Below, piece after piece: positions 44,983-53,448 of a stretch of 64,000 bases of DNA. The translations under genes and the position numbers were made by a program. Numbering within the stretch: the stretch's first letter is position 1; each line of letters begins with the position of its first letter. The stretch spans positions 124,001-188,000 of the forward strand of contig NZ_JAYGIL010000008.1 in the NCBI RefSeq assembly GCF_034931025.1. Reading direction: 5' to 3'. The notes beneath the pieces were generated by a model. The model did no database searches. It was not told the DNA's origin and saw only the letters and a list, made by a program, of their open reading frames with translations. The stretch is from Arcicella gelida (GTDB lineage Bacteria > Bacteroidota > Bacteroidia > Cytophagales > Spirosomataceae).

Positions 44983-45327
44983 TCACTTAGAGATTACTAA
45001 TTTTGTTGTGGCAGATGCAATATCAGATGATAACTTAACCATATATGTTCCTGATAACATATTACTGACGTCAAGGGTTTTGGAATATTTTCCTTCCTTG
45101 TAGCGTTCATTAGTAAATAGGTTTACGGTTTGTCCAGTTATATCTATCAAATCAAGTGAAATATTTTGTTCAATTGGATTATCGAAATTTAGAGAGAATG
45201 TTGTTTGATTTGGATATCTGAAAAAAGCAGAATGGAATAATAAAATGATTAGAAAGAGAAATTGTTTTTCTATAAAGAGAATAGGTTTTTTGTTCCCCTT
45301 TATAAAGGTAGAATTTAGGCTTTTCAT
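44983..45327 (-). CDS. Short protein consisting mostly of a T9SS sorting domain
   Basis: 114 residues: an N-terminal hydrophobic stretch (FLFLIILLFHSAFF) and then only a type IX secretion sorting domain (LDLIDITGQTVNLF, LSGTYMVKLSS, TTKLVISK). No cargo domain lies between them. This may be the remains of a deleted secreted-protein gene, or a gene with the cargo lost. The start is not certain because an intact signal peptide would normally be shorter. Confidence 0.55.
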   Translation of the reverse strand: MKSLNSTFIKGNKKPILFIEKQFLFLIILLFHSAFFRYPNQTTFSLNFDNPIEQNISLDLIDITGQTVNLFTNERYKEGKYSKTLDVSNMLSGTYMVKLSSDIASATTKLVISK

Positions 45328-46082
45328 AATAAAAAAGTTAATAGTTAGAGCTTACTTTGTTAAGGGCTTTTCAGCTGTTGCCCCTATCATATTCTATTGT
45401 AGATTGATAGCTGTTAAAAATTAATAATGTATAATTTTAATGCTTAATGGAGTAAATTGATGATGTGATAAATTATAGTGTAAATATTTGTTTTTTTTTG
45501 AAGTATTCCAAATTATTTTATGCTTATTTTAATTATATTTTATATGTAATTTGTTCAAAAAACAACAAACTTAGTTTTATGTAATTATCTATTATACGAA
45601 TAGTTGTGTCTTCTGATTACACTTTTAACCACACCAATGATTTTAAGCATTTCTTTTATAACAAAAGAGTAAAGTTTCCGGTATGTGGCATCATATAAGA
45701 TTATTCTAGACTAGGGGAGTAAATGCGAACTATTAAGGCTAAACGTAATGATTCAAATAGTAAGTTTCTTGATTATTCTAGAAGTAAGATAAGAATAATG
45801 TATTTTGTCGCAAGAAGTCATTCTAATGGAAGTTTCTCTCTGAGAAGAATAAGCTCTTTGTTTTCTTTTCTATGACCAGATTTTCAACCCTTATTCTACT
45901 GAGAGTTATTCTGGAAGCCTTATTTTTGATTTCTGCGTCTGTATAGATGGTCGTAAATAATTGTTGGACAGGTAGTTAAGTGTGGTTTTCTATTGGTAGC
46001 AAAGTCAGTAGCATCAAACTTTGAGTTTACCTCAAATACTACTTGTGAGTGATACCTATATCCAGAATTTATCATTTTAATA
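45328..46082. other. Intergenic region without a recognisable gene
   Basis: AT-rich DNA of 755 bases between the sorting-domain fragment and the Fic gene. I see scattered short open stretches in several frames with many stops, so it may hold decayed coding sequence, but no family or repeat could be read. A good start codon or promoter is not evident. Confidence 0.4.
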
Positions 46083-47177
46083 CTAATACACTAATTCATA
46101 ATTAGTACTTCTACCTCCAGCATTTTCTTTCTTTAAAACTCCTTTTGACATTAAACCTTGAATGTCTCTCAGGGCTGTATCTGCCGAACATTTGGCTATT
46201 TTTGCCCATTTAGAAGAAGTAAGTTTCCCTTCAAAATTATCCATGAGTTTGTTCAATAAAAGTTGTTGTCTTTCATTAAAGGACGTATTTCTGTGCTTTT
46301 CCCAGAATCTTGCTTTTTTCAGTACTTTTTCAAGAATTATATCCGTGTTTAGTAAAGCTTCTGTTAAACATGTTAAAAACCAATCAAGCCAAATAGTTAT
46401 ATCCGACGTGCCTTTTTGTACTTTTTCTAAGGTTTCATAATAAAGATTTCGCTGTTTTTGAATCTGTGCCGACATACTAAAAAATCGTTGGCTACTGCCA
46501 TCTGCTTTTGATAATTGCATATCTGTGATGGCTCTTGCAATTCTACCATTACCATCATCAAAAGGGTGAATAGTGATAAACCAAAGGTGGGCAATTCCTG
46601 CTTTTAAAACAGGGTCAATCACTTGGTTTTCATTAAACCATGTAATAAATTTTTGCATTTCTTGATTTACTTTTGAGGCTTCTGGTGCTTGAAAATGGAT
46701 TCTTTCTCTACCCATTGCACCCGACACAACTTGCATAACGCCAGTTCGCCATGTAGCTACCGTTATCGGGTACATTCCACTTCTTCCAGTTGGGAAAAGT
46801 GCAGCGTGCCAATTAAATAAACGTTCATCGCTCAGTGGCGTTTGGTTATTCTGGGTGGCGTCTAACACTACTTCAACGATGCCATCAACATTTCTATCAG
46901 AAGGTACTAAGCCAACAATATCTATTCCTAAACGCCTTGCTAAAGAGGAACGAACTTGCTCTGGATTAAGAAATTCTCCTTCAATTTCAGTTGATTTTAG
47001 TACATCTAAAGTAAGTGTAGCCAGAAAAGCCTCTTGTTGAAGCACAAAGCCTAACTGTTCCATTTTACCCATAAGTCTGCCTTGTAAATTTCTAACCCTG
47101 CCAAGTGGTGCAGAAAGCAAAGCATCGTCCCAAGTAAAATTTGTCCAGTCAGCCTGTTGATGTATGTAGTTACCCAT
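46083..47177 (-). CDS. Fic-domain AMP-transferase with C-terminal winged helix
   Basis: Starting at MGNYIHQQADW the protein has 364 residues; an upstream in-frame start would include the palindromic operator and is less likely. The Fic motif HPFDDGNGR (about residues 202-210) is intact. The N-terminal inhibitory helix motif STEIEGE (about 62-68) matches the (S/T)xxxE(G/N) rule, so the enzyme is autoinhibited. The last ~70 residues form a winged helix (SSKWAKIAKCSADTALRDIQG). It likely modifies a host protein or acts as a toxin-like regulator. Confidence 0.86.
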   Translation of the reverse strand: MGNYIHQQADWTNFTWDDALLSAPLGRVRNLQGRLMGKMEQLGFVLQQEAFLATLTLDVLKSTEIEGEFLNPEQVRSSLARRLGIDIVGLVPSDRNVDGIVEVVLDATQNNQTPLSDERLFNWHAALFPTGRSGMYPITVATWRTGVMQVVSGAMGRERIHFQAPEASKVNQEMQKFITWFNENQVIDPVLKAGIAHLWFITIHPFDDGNGRIARAITDMQLSKADGSSQRFFSMSAQIQKQRNLYYETLEKVQKGTSDITIWLDWFLTCLTEALLNTDIILEKVLKKARFWEKHRNTSFNERQQLLLNKLMDNFEGKLTSSKWAKIAKCSADTALRDIQGLMSKGVLKKENAGGRSTNYELVY

Positions 47178-47189
47178 GTTAAAATAGAT

Positions 47190-47235
47190 TATGCGGTGAA
47201 TATAGCGATTATTCTCCGCATAATATGCGGAGAAT
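47190..47235 (-). promoter_or_regulatory. Three-half-site operator upstream of the Fic gene
   Basis: ATTCTCCGCATA and TATGCGGAGAAT (47211-47235) form a perfect palindrome of 12-bp arms around one A. TATGCGGTGAAT at 47190-47201 repeats the right arm with one mismatch, 34 bases away. All lie between the Fic ATG and its upstream DNA, consistent with autoregulation by the winged helix of the Fic protein. Confidence 0.68.
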
Positions 47236-47524
47236 AGCTTTGTTTTTCTTCGCAAGGCTAACTTGTTGTTTAATTAAAAAATATTTCTGTTTCGTAGAGG
47301 CTGTAGACAGAGTAAGTATTTTCTTCATTAAGTATTATACCTATTTATGGGGATTGATTGTGTCTTTTTTGCCAACTAAATTTGTTTTATATTTTTTAGA
47401 TGTCTCTTGTAAATAACCCTTTCTAATGTGCTGTGAATATATGTTGGTATCAGTGACACAAATTTGAATGATTATCCAAATTTTTATATTCCCGTTAAAC
47501 TAAAACAATTTAAACTTCACAATT

Positions 47525-48004
47525 ATGAGGATTCAATTAAAGCGAATTGGGTTAAGTATGGCACTTTTAGGCTCTTTGCTGTGCTTAACATCTATGGATG
47601 CTACAAATAAGGATGATGAGGGTGTCATTGTTATTGGAGTAGCATATACAAAGAAAAAATGTACAAGTGGAAGTGTTTCAAGTACATTTTCGGAGGTAGC
47701 AGGCTATTCATACTATACATCTGAAGGAAATGATTACAATTCTTTATCAACAAGAATACAATCTGAATTGGCAGAACATTATGGGATTAGTCGAACAGAT
47801 GTTTCTATTAAATCGTCAAGAAGTCCTTTCGCCGTTATTATCCAATACGATAAAGAAATAGCTGGCTGGAAGTGTTCAGTAGTAAAATATGCAGTTGGTT
47901 TTGGAGATGATGAAGACCAAGCTGAGGCTAATGCTGTTAAAATGAAAAATTATGATTCATCAAGGTCTGTCTATTCAAAAATTAAAACGATCCATAAAAA
48001 ATAA
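47525..48004 (+). CDS. Secreted small protein of unknown function
   Basis: A 159-residue protein with a signal peptide (IGLSMALLGSLLCLTSMDA) and a small globular domain. Two cysteines (KKKCTSG and AGWKCSVV) could form one disulfide. A strand-helix region (YNSLSTRIQSELAEHYGIS) follows, and the C-terminus is acidic then basic. No family is recognised. A good ribosome-binding environment and 5' AT-rich DNA suggest it is expressed. Confidence 0.6.
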   Translation: MRIQLKRIGLSMALLGSLLCLTSMDATNKDDEGVIVIGVAYTKKKCTSGSVSSTFSEVAGYSYYTSEGNDYNSLSTRIQSELAEHYGISRTDVSIKSSRSPFAVIIQYDKEIAGWKCSVVKYAVGFGDDEDQAEANAVKMKNYDSSRSVYSKIKTIHKK

Positions 48005-48389
48005 GCCTCATTTTTCCGCCAAAACATAATTAAATGGGAAGAATAAGATATTGTTCTTCCTGATACTTTCAATCCCTAAATGATTGCTTTAAGTGTAATT
48101 TCGACTTCTTAACTTCAAATATCAATATCACTAATTTTTACAGGGATGATTTTTTATCGGCAAACTCATCAATGATAGTGAAGCTTTCAATTTGCAGCAC
48201 TTATTTCTCACACATTGGATAAATTGAATGTACTTGGTCAATTTTTCTTCCAATAGCCCATGAGTAATCAATTCAATAATCAATGCCTTTTTTATCAATT
48301 ATCGAGGTATTAAGTGCTTCAAAAAACGATTGGTATTTTTCAGGAACTTTTGATACCTCATGATATATAATGGCACAACTTCAAAGCGT

Positions 48390-48713
48390 CTTTGATTCTA
48401 AGAGACAATTCATTCTTGGCAATAATCTCTTTATAGGTTTAGACTTCTCGTTGAAGATTTAGAGACTCTTTGTCATTATCAGAACCATTAGCAACGGATA
48501 AATTTGAAATTCCACCTTTTTTAAGGATTGATACCCTGTTATAGATATTTGCACTGGAGACATTAAATTCTGTGGAAGCTTCAACTGCTAAATATTCTTT
48601 GTAATACTTTGCGAAAGTTAGCTTTTCTTCCTGACTCTATGATTTTTGATGTTTGCCTATGACAACACAAATTAAAATATAACTTAATATGTGTCCAAGT
48701 TTTTAGTGGGCTG
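48390..48713 (-). pseudogene. IS3-like orfA remnant
   Basis: On the - strand near 48655 a broken orfA reads KHQKS, SQEEKLTFAKYYKEYLAVEA, FNVSSANIYN, LKKGGISNL and YKEIIAKNELSLRIKDAL, interrupted by stops. It is the same family as the remnant at 7029-7806, with a matching outer end near 48690-48713. The body to 48060 is decayed DNA with no clear orfB. Around 48060-48390 I also see stretches in - strand frames (KVPEKYQSFFEALN-like) of no recognised family. Confidence 0.66.
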
Positions 48714-48803
48714 GATTCCAAGTAGCTGTGTTAGCTATCTTAGTGGCAGGTTATTTTCATGGAAACTTTGTTTAGGAAGGTTTGTATATACGAGTCCATC
48801 ATT

Positions 48804-49049
48804 TTAACTGATACAGTTTGGTGAACAGACTCTACGATACCCCTGTTTTACTATGATTTTTACGCCATATTGAATTGATTGTTTCTCAAGTAAAACCAAA
48901 CCTGCATTGGTACAAAGTTTTTCAAGTGCTGGTTCAAGTAAAGTAATTTCATTCGGTACAATAATATCTTTTTTAGGACGAGTAGGAGTATTGGGATTGA
49001 TTTCCTTTAAAATGGCATTGATTATCAATAGTACTTCATTGATAATCAA
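48804..49049 (-). CDS. Small hypothetical protein, doubtful
   Basis: An 81-residue frame, mostly helical, ending in CSPNCIS. The start overlaps a 13-bp inverted repeat (49017-49050). It lies among IS and DUF1016 debris, so it could be chance or a fragment. No family is recognised. Confidence 0.3.
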   Translation of the reverse strand: MIINEVLLIINAILKEINPNTPTRPKKDIIVPNEITLLEPALEKLCTNAGLVLLEKQSIQYGVKIIVKQGYRRVCSPNCIS

Positions 49050-49050
49050 T
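49017..49050. repeat. Perfect 13-bp inverted repeat
   Basis: ATTGATTATCAAT (49017-49029) pairs with 49038-49050 around an 8-base loop, at the edge of the DUF1016 remnant. It could be a small hairpin terminator or a binding site. Confidence 0.5.
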
Positions 49051-49057
49051 GCTATAC

Positions 49058-49417
49058 TGTAAATAATATTGTCGAGCTTTTTTCATTTTGTACCTTTAGT
49101 AGCAAGCGATAATGTGTCCACGATAATTCGTTAAGCACTACGTGACGAATTGGAAAAGCAAGATAGAACTGACGAATTTACTCTAAATTGGTATGATTAA
49201 ATCCTTTTCCAAACTCAGCAGATAATTCTTGAGACAATCGTTGTAAAATATTATCTCCATATTTAGCCCTTCCATTTCCCTGTTGCTCTCTTCCACGATT
49301 TTCTGACCAATGTGTCAATAGGCATCAATCATCGAAAGATTGACAGTCGAATAAGCCCTTTGTTGATTGTTGAACATTACGAAGAATTTCGGAAATAGAA
49401 TAATAAAGTGTAGTCAT
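49058..49417 (-). pseudogene. DUF1016 (YhcG-like) nuclease gene remnant
   Basis: From an ATG at 49417 the - strand reads MTTLYYSISEILRNVQQST, then a stop, then REQQGNGRAKYGDNILQRLS, QELSAEFGKGFNHTNLE, another stop, and IRQFYLAFPIRHVVLNELSW and THYRLLLKVQNEKS. These are the conserved N-terminal elements of DUF1016/YhcG proteins (YG..LL..LS, EFGKGF, LSWTHYR.LL). The nuclease half is missing. It is a dead gene 168 bases downstream of cmr6. Confidence 0.75.
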
Positions 49418-49514
49418 GGTTTTGTTGGAATTTATTGGGAAAGACAAGGAATAGTTGATGGATGAATAGGCTCAAATTTTTCTCAACAAGACAATTGTTG
49501 ACTAAATAGATAGT

Positions 49515-49565
49515 TGTTTATTCTGTATAATTAGGAATTGGATTCCTAATTATACAGAATAAACA
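49515..49565. terminator. 24-bp perfect hairpin after cmr6
   Basis: Left arm 49515-49538 and right arm 49542-49565 pair perfectly with a 3-base loop (TGG). It lies 20 bases past the cmr6 stop and marks the end of the CRISPR operon. Confidence 0.7.
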
Positions 49566-49584
49566 CAAGAAGAGAGAATGAGTC

Positions 49585-50580
49585 TTAATGAAAATATCCG
49601 TAACCTACGGCGGTTTTTGCACCGATGCCTTTGTCTGATAAAGCATTTTTCATCCATTCAAAAGCCGTTTCCAGTAGAGTAGTACTTTCTTTATCTTTAC
49701 AACCCAAGATAAACTGAAATGCTGTATCTTCAACTGTTAAAAAGAAAATGGGATTAGGGTTTTGTATATCTGTCGGAGCTTTACCTTCGCCATAATAATC
49801 AGGATAATGCACATTCATTATATCAGGTTTTATTTTGGGAGGAGTCAAAGGCATAGCATCAAAGAAAGCGATTTTTCCCTTTCTTGATTCCTTATAATAA
49901 CTTTGGTCAACACACCCAAAAATATCACAGAACAGCTTATTTTGAAATGCTTGCGTTTCATCGCTATTATACATTTCAGAGATTATATAGCTTCTTGTAA
50001 TTCCTTTAATTGCACTGGCAGGAATATAAGGAAAACCATAAATATGGTGCAAGGTGATGCCTGTTTCATACACACTGTCAGTGCCTAAACCAACAATTAC
50101 TCGCCAGTTGGGTTTGAAAGAGTGACATTTTATAAAATCTTTATAGAAAATTTTTTCGGCATTTGACTTGTGCCGTTTGACCAAATCATCAAAGACAGAC
50201 TTTGTTAAACCATAAAACTCTCGTATTTCATATTTATGCTCTTCATATTTACCATTTGCTAATTTCTCTGAATAACTACCAAAGAAGCGAAATTTATAAT
50301 TATTTTTGCTGTCTTTTTCCCAACGAGAAAACTTATTGAGCTTTAATGCAAAATTATCAAAATCAATTGTTTTAAATCTCTTTAATTCATTTGTAAGATT
50401 TTCAGAATACTTTGGAAGGTAAGTCGCTCTATCAAAGTTGAAAGAGTCGTTTCTTTTGTTCTTCCAAAGTTTATTATATTCATCCATAATACTTGTGTTT
50501 GTAGTGTTGTTACGACTAGAATCAGGTATTAGCTCGTTAAGTTTGGAAAAATCATTTATAGTTTTTTTGTTCTTTGCCAT
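49585..50580 (-). CDS. cmr6: Cmr6 RAMP protein (type III-B)
   Basis: The 331-residue RAMP protein has RVIVGLGTDSVYETGITLHH and GFPYIPASAIKGITRSYI, the typical Cmr6 core motifs. The finish MKNALSDKGIGAKTAVGYGYF is a glycine-rich RAMP loop. It is the last gene of the operon, two bases from cmr5. It forms the end of the backbone that holds the target RNA. The N-terminal ~90 residues are a charged extension of unknown role. Confidence 0.9.
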   Translation of the reverse strand: MAKNKKTINDFSKLNELIPDSSRNNTTNTSIMDEYNKLWKNKRNDSFNFDRATYLPKYSENLTNELKRFKTIDFDNFALKLNKFSRWEKDSKNNYKFRFFGSYSEKLANGKYEEHKYEIREFYGLTKSVFDDLVKRHKSNAEKIFYKDFIKCHSFKPNWRVIVGLGTDSVYETGITLHHIYGFPYIPASAIKGITRSYIISEMYNSDETQAFQNKLFCDIFGCVDQSYYKESRKGKIAFFDAMPLTPPKIKPDIMNVHYPDYYGEGKAPTDIQNPNPIFFLTVEDTAFQFILGCKDKESTTLLETAFEWMKNALSDKGIGAKTAVGYGYFH

Positions 50581-50582
50581 TT

Positions 50583-51197
50583 TTATACAACGTCTTGAGC
50601 GTTATTATCGTCTTCTCCTTCAATTAAACCTTCCGAAAATCTTTTAAGCCAGCCGAATAATGTAATCACTTCACTTGTTAAGGCTCGATATTTATTAGAA
50701 TCCAACTCAACAATTGATTTTAATATATCGTTTTGGATATAATCGTTAAAGTAAGCTCTACTTTGTATCCATGTTTGTGTTTGTTCATATAACAAATGAT
50801 AAGGTGTACCGTCTGATTTACCTTTTGCCTTCATATAGGCAAAAGTAGCTCCAAGTCCATGTGTTTTAATCAACATTGGAATTTTACGAGAATAAGCTTT
50901 ATATTCTTTAGCATATTTATGGAAATAATTTACTAAGTCAGCCTCAAAGTTATCTTTTTCGTTTTTCCAATTGCTAAGATTAGTTTCTGCATCTTTTAAG
51001 AAAGCATCTAATAAATCCTTGTTTTGTTGGTTTTTTTCAAGTTTTTTCTTGAATTTATCTTTGTATGCTTTGATAAATAAATCAGAAAAATCTATCGTTT
51101 TGCCATCAAAAATAAATGTGTCTAAACTCAATACTTGATTGACACATTTATAAGCATAATCAGCACGTCCTTGCTCTATTCCTTTTACTGTTGTCAT
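50583..51197 (-). CDS. cmr5: Cmr5 small subunit (type III-B)
   Basis: A 204-residue, largely helical protein beginning VKGIEQGRADYAYKCV, the Cmr5 start pattern. It contains SRKIPMLIKTHGLGATFAYM and ALTSEVITLFGWLKRFSEGL, usual Cmr5 segments. It is longer than the ~130-residue minimum because of an inserted lysine-rich coil around residues 45-85. Cmr5 lines the complex opposite Cmr4. It is twelve bases after cmr4. Confidence 0.87.
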   Translation of the reverse strand: MTTVKGIEQGRADYAYKCVNQVLSLDTFIFDGKTIDFSDLFIKAYKDKFKKKLEKNQQNKDLLDAFLKDAETNLSNWKNEKDNFEADLVNYFHKYAKEYKAYSRKIPMLIKTHGLGATFAYMKAKGKSDGTPYHLLYEQTQTWIQSRAYFNDYIQNDILKSIVELDSNKYRALTSEVITLFGWLKRFSEGLIEGEDDNNAQDVV

Positions 51198-51209
51198 CGC
51201 TCGTAAGGT

Positions 51210-52187
51210 TTAAGTGTTAGAGATTTTTGTTTGAACAATTCCTTTTCCTAATGTAGCACCACCTCCAATTTGAAAAATACTTGGCAACTTTTTGATAAAC
51301 GCACACATAACTTTTTTAGACAAGTCTGTTTCTTTTTTACACTCTTCCGTCTTGTCTAACTCCTCAATTGTAAGGTCTTTTACAGTTTTCCCATGTTCAT
51401 CTTTCTTTTGGGAATCAACCATAATTGGTGCAGACATTACCATGCTATACATTACTGTTTCAGCAGGTAAAAACTCTTCGGTAAATAAAGCTCCATTTTT
51501 AACTGTTCCTTTATCATTATCAATACCAATTCTTGTAATCACCTCAGTACTTAGATTGACAAAATCGGTAAAGTCATCGTTTGATAGTACTACAATATCT
51601 TCTTTAATCTTATCATTCCAAGACGTAGGTAAATTATCTGAAAGCCAATTTTCTAACGGTTTACCATCTATTGTTAAAGACGCTGATTTATAAATAAAAG
51701 CATATTCTTCTAATACAATTGAGTTGCCTATTTTAAGTTTAGATTTCGCTTGATTTAACAATAAACACATACCTTCTTCAAGTCCAGTTTGATAATCTTC
51801 CTTGATTGTGAAAGGTTTATCTGTCAAAGCCATATCTCTTTCAAACTGTTGAAGTACTTTAGGGCAGGTAATCCAAGCAAAAACGCCTTTCATACTTTTA
51901 ACTGGAAACAAGAGTAAACGAGCATCTGTAAATGCCAACGCCCCTGCATGAGCATCATTGCCTGCGTCTTCTGTCCCGAAAAGAGCGTTGGTAATAAGTG
52001 AATTTACTCCTTCAACACTTTCAAAAGCCTGTCGAATTGCTCCCTTTAAAGAAGAGCTTTCGATTTTAGGAAAAGAAGTATGTCGTTCTCGTTGAATAGG
52101 TAAATCAACTATACCCAAATCTGAGCCACTGCCAGCGTGTAAGGGCGTTTCACAGATAAAAAATAGGGGTTTGGCGTTTTGGTACAT
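51210..52187 (-). CDS. cmr4: Cmr4 RAMP backbone RNase (type III-B)
   Basis: The 325-residue Cmr4 starts with CETPLHAGSGSDLGIVDLPI, where Asp28 in the VDLPIQRE motif is the expected target-RNA cleaving residue. SSSLKGAIRQAFE follows, and the end IGGGATLGKGIVQTKI is the glycine-rich RAMP loop. It is present in several copies per complex and cuts bound RNA at 6-nt steps. It follows the CARF-nuclease gene by 25 bases, so that gene interrupts the usual cmr3-cmr4 pair. Confidence 0.93.
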   Translation of the reverse strand: MYQNAKPLFFICETPLHAGSGSDLGIVDLPIQRERHTSFPKIESSSLKGAIRQAFESVEGVNSLITNALFGTEDAGNDAHAGALAFTDARLLLFPVKSMKGVFAWITCPKVLQQFERDMALTDKPFTIKEDYQTGLEEGMCLLLNQAKSKLKIGNSIVLEEYAFIYKSASLTIDGKPLENWLSDNLPTSWNDKIKEDIVVLSNDDFTDFVNLSTEVITRIGIDNDKGTVKNGALFTEEFLPAETVMYSMVMSAPIMVDSQKKDEHGKTVKDLTIEELDKTEECKKETDLSKKVMCAFIKKLPSIFQIGGGATLGKGIVQTKISNT

Positions 52188-52212
52188 AGTGTTGTTGTGT
52201 TATGTGTAATAC

Positions 52213-53445
52213 TTATTTGCTATTGTCCTTAATTATTTCCTCAAGTTCCTTCTTAATGTTATCAATACTCCAAATTGGCAATCCTGCTTTTTGAGCGGCT
52301 GTTATTGCCTCAAACGATTTCTTTAGAGGATATTTAGGTATTGGAGTAGATATTTCACTTTCCAAAAGAGGAGTTATGAGGGTTGGCTTTCCATATACTC
52401 CCGAAATAGCATAAGTAGAATACTTTGTACTTTTGGCAACATCTCCATCCATAATACCGCTTTTACATTCGATATTCAGAATTGTTCCTTGATTAGTAAA
52501 TATCAAAATGTCGAACTCATCTAATTGACTTTCAGCTTCGTCAGAATAAGTTCTTACGCTTGAATATATACCTAAAGAGTATTTGACCGCAGTACCATAA
52601 AGTACATGAAAACACATTTCTTCTAAGATATACCCAAATGGAAACTGGTTTTTTGAGCCTAAACGAAATCTTCTTAAATAACTATTATCATTATGAATGT
52701 CCAGTTGACAGAGTTGGTAAATTTTTTTCCAAAAAGATTCTTTATCAGATTGTGTAAAATTTGTACCATTTTCATGTTTCTTCTTGTTGAGTAAAACTAA
52801 ATTCTCTCTAAGATTTGAAGAAGTATTTTTATATTTCTCATAAAAATCTAACCAAAATACTTGCTCTTCTTTATTACTCTCTTTCATGGAAAGAGTACTT
52901 TGTGCGTTAAACCCCATCAATTTCAACGCCGTTTCTATCTTTGTTCTTTTAGGTAAGGAATACGGTATAAGTATTTCCTCATGGGCTGATTTGACTGATA
53001 TTTGTCCTGTATTTCCTTCTAAATAAGCAACATAATGCTCTGGCTTATCTTTCACATATTCCAGTACTGCCAATATAAACGGGCGTTGCCCTCCAGTTAA
53101 ATTCCAGAAAACTTTTTTGTTTTTTAAAGCTTCATCAAAAGCTTTTATTGTTTCAGATACTTTTAGAAATTCATTTTGTGCTATCTTGATTTCATGAAAT
53201 GTAATGATGTTTTTGTCTAAAGTATCCTTTAGATTTTTATCCCATTTTGCGTTTTCTTTAACTTTAGTGGTAAAATTTGTGTCCTTGTAAAGCGTAACAG
53301 TATAAAAATCCTTGAATTTAAACTTATCCATTACCAAAGGAATATAATTTACCATTTGATTAAGGGTAGAGGCACATACATAACTGTATTCACCAGAATC
53401 TAAATCAAATGTGTTTTCCCCATTTAACTCATCTGTATTGTTCAT
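52213..53445 (-). CDS. CARF-domain PD-(D/E)xK nuclease (Can2/Card1-like) inside the cmr operon
   Basis: A 410-residue accessory effector. Residues 1-160 look like a CARF domain: YSYVCASTLNQMVNYIPLVM strand-helix and the ligand motif FWNLTGGQRPFILAV (113-127; the CARF NLTGGT family signature). The C-terminal part is a restriction-like fold: LEEMCFHVLY (274-283), ESQLDEFDILIF (Asp312) and ILNIECKSG (Glu326, Lys328), as in DUF1887/Card1. CARF nucleases are activated by cyclic oligoadenylate made by Cas10 and cleave nucleic acid. It sits between cmr3 and cmr4, four bases from cmr3, an unusual place for an accessory gene. Confidence 0.85.
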   Translation of the reverse strand: MNNTDELNGENTFDLDSGEYSYVCASTLNQMVNYIPLVMDKFKFKDFYTVTLYKDTNFTTKVKENAKWDKNLKDTLDKNIITFHEIKIAQNEFLKVSETIKAFDEALKNKKVFWNLTGGQRPFILAVLEYVKDKPEHYVAYLEGNTGQISVKSAHEEILIPYSLPKRTKIETALKLMGFNAQSTLSMKESNKEEQVFWLDFYEKYKNTSSNLRENLVLLNKKKHENGTNFTQSDKESFWKKIYQLCQLDIHNDNSYLRRFRLGSKNQFPFGYILEEMCFHVLYGTAVKYSLGIYSSVRTYSDEAESQLDEFDILIFTNQGTILNIECKSGIMDGDVAKSTKYSTYAISGVYGKPTLITPLLESEISTPIPKYPLKKSFEAITAAQKAGLPIWSIDNIKKELEEIIKDNSK

Positions 53446-53448
53446 AGG

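Noticed and set aside
47178..47255. Longer Fic start adding 26 residues
   Set aside because: That stretch encodes the palindromic operator half-sites; the ATG at 47177 fits the family start.
43791..49500. CRISPR array near the cmr operon
   Set aside because: The repeats seen here are single hairpins and IS ends, not regularly spaced direct repeats.
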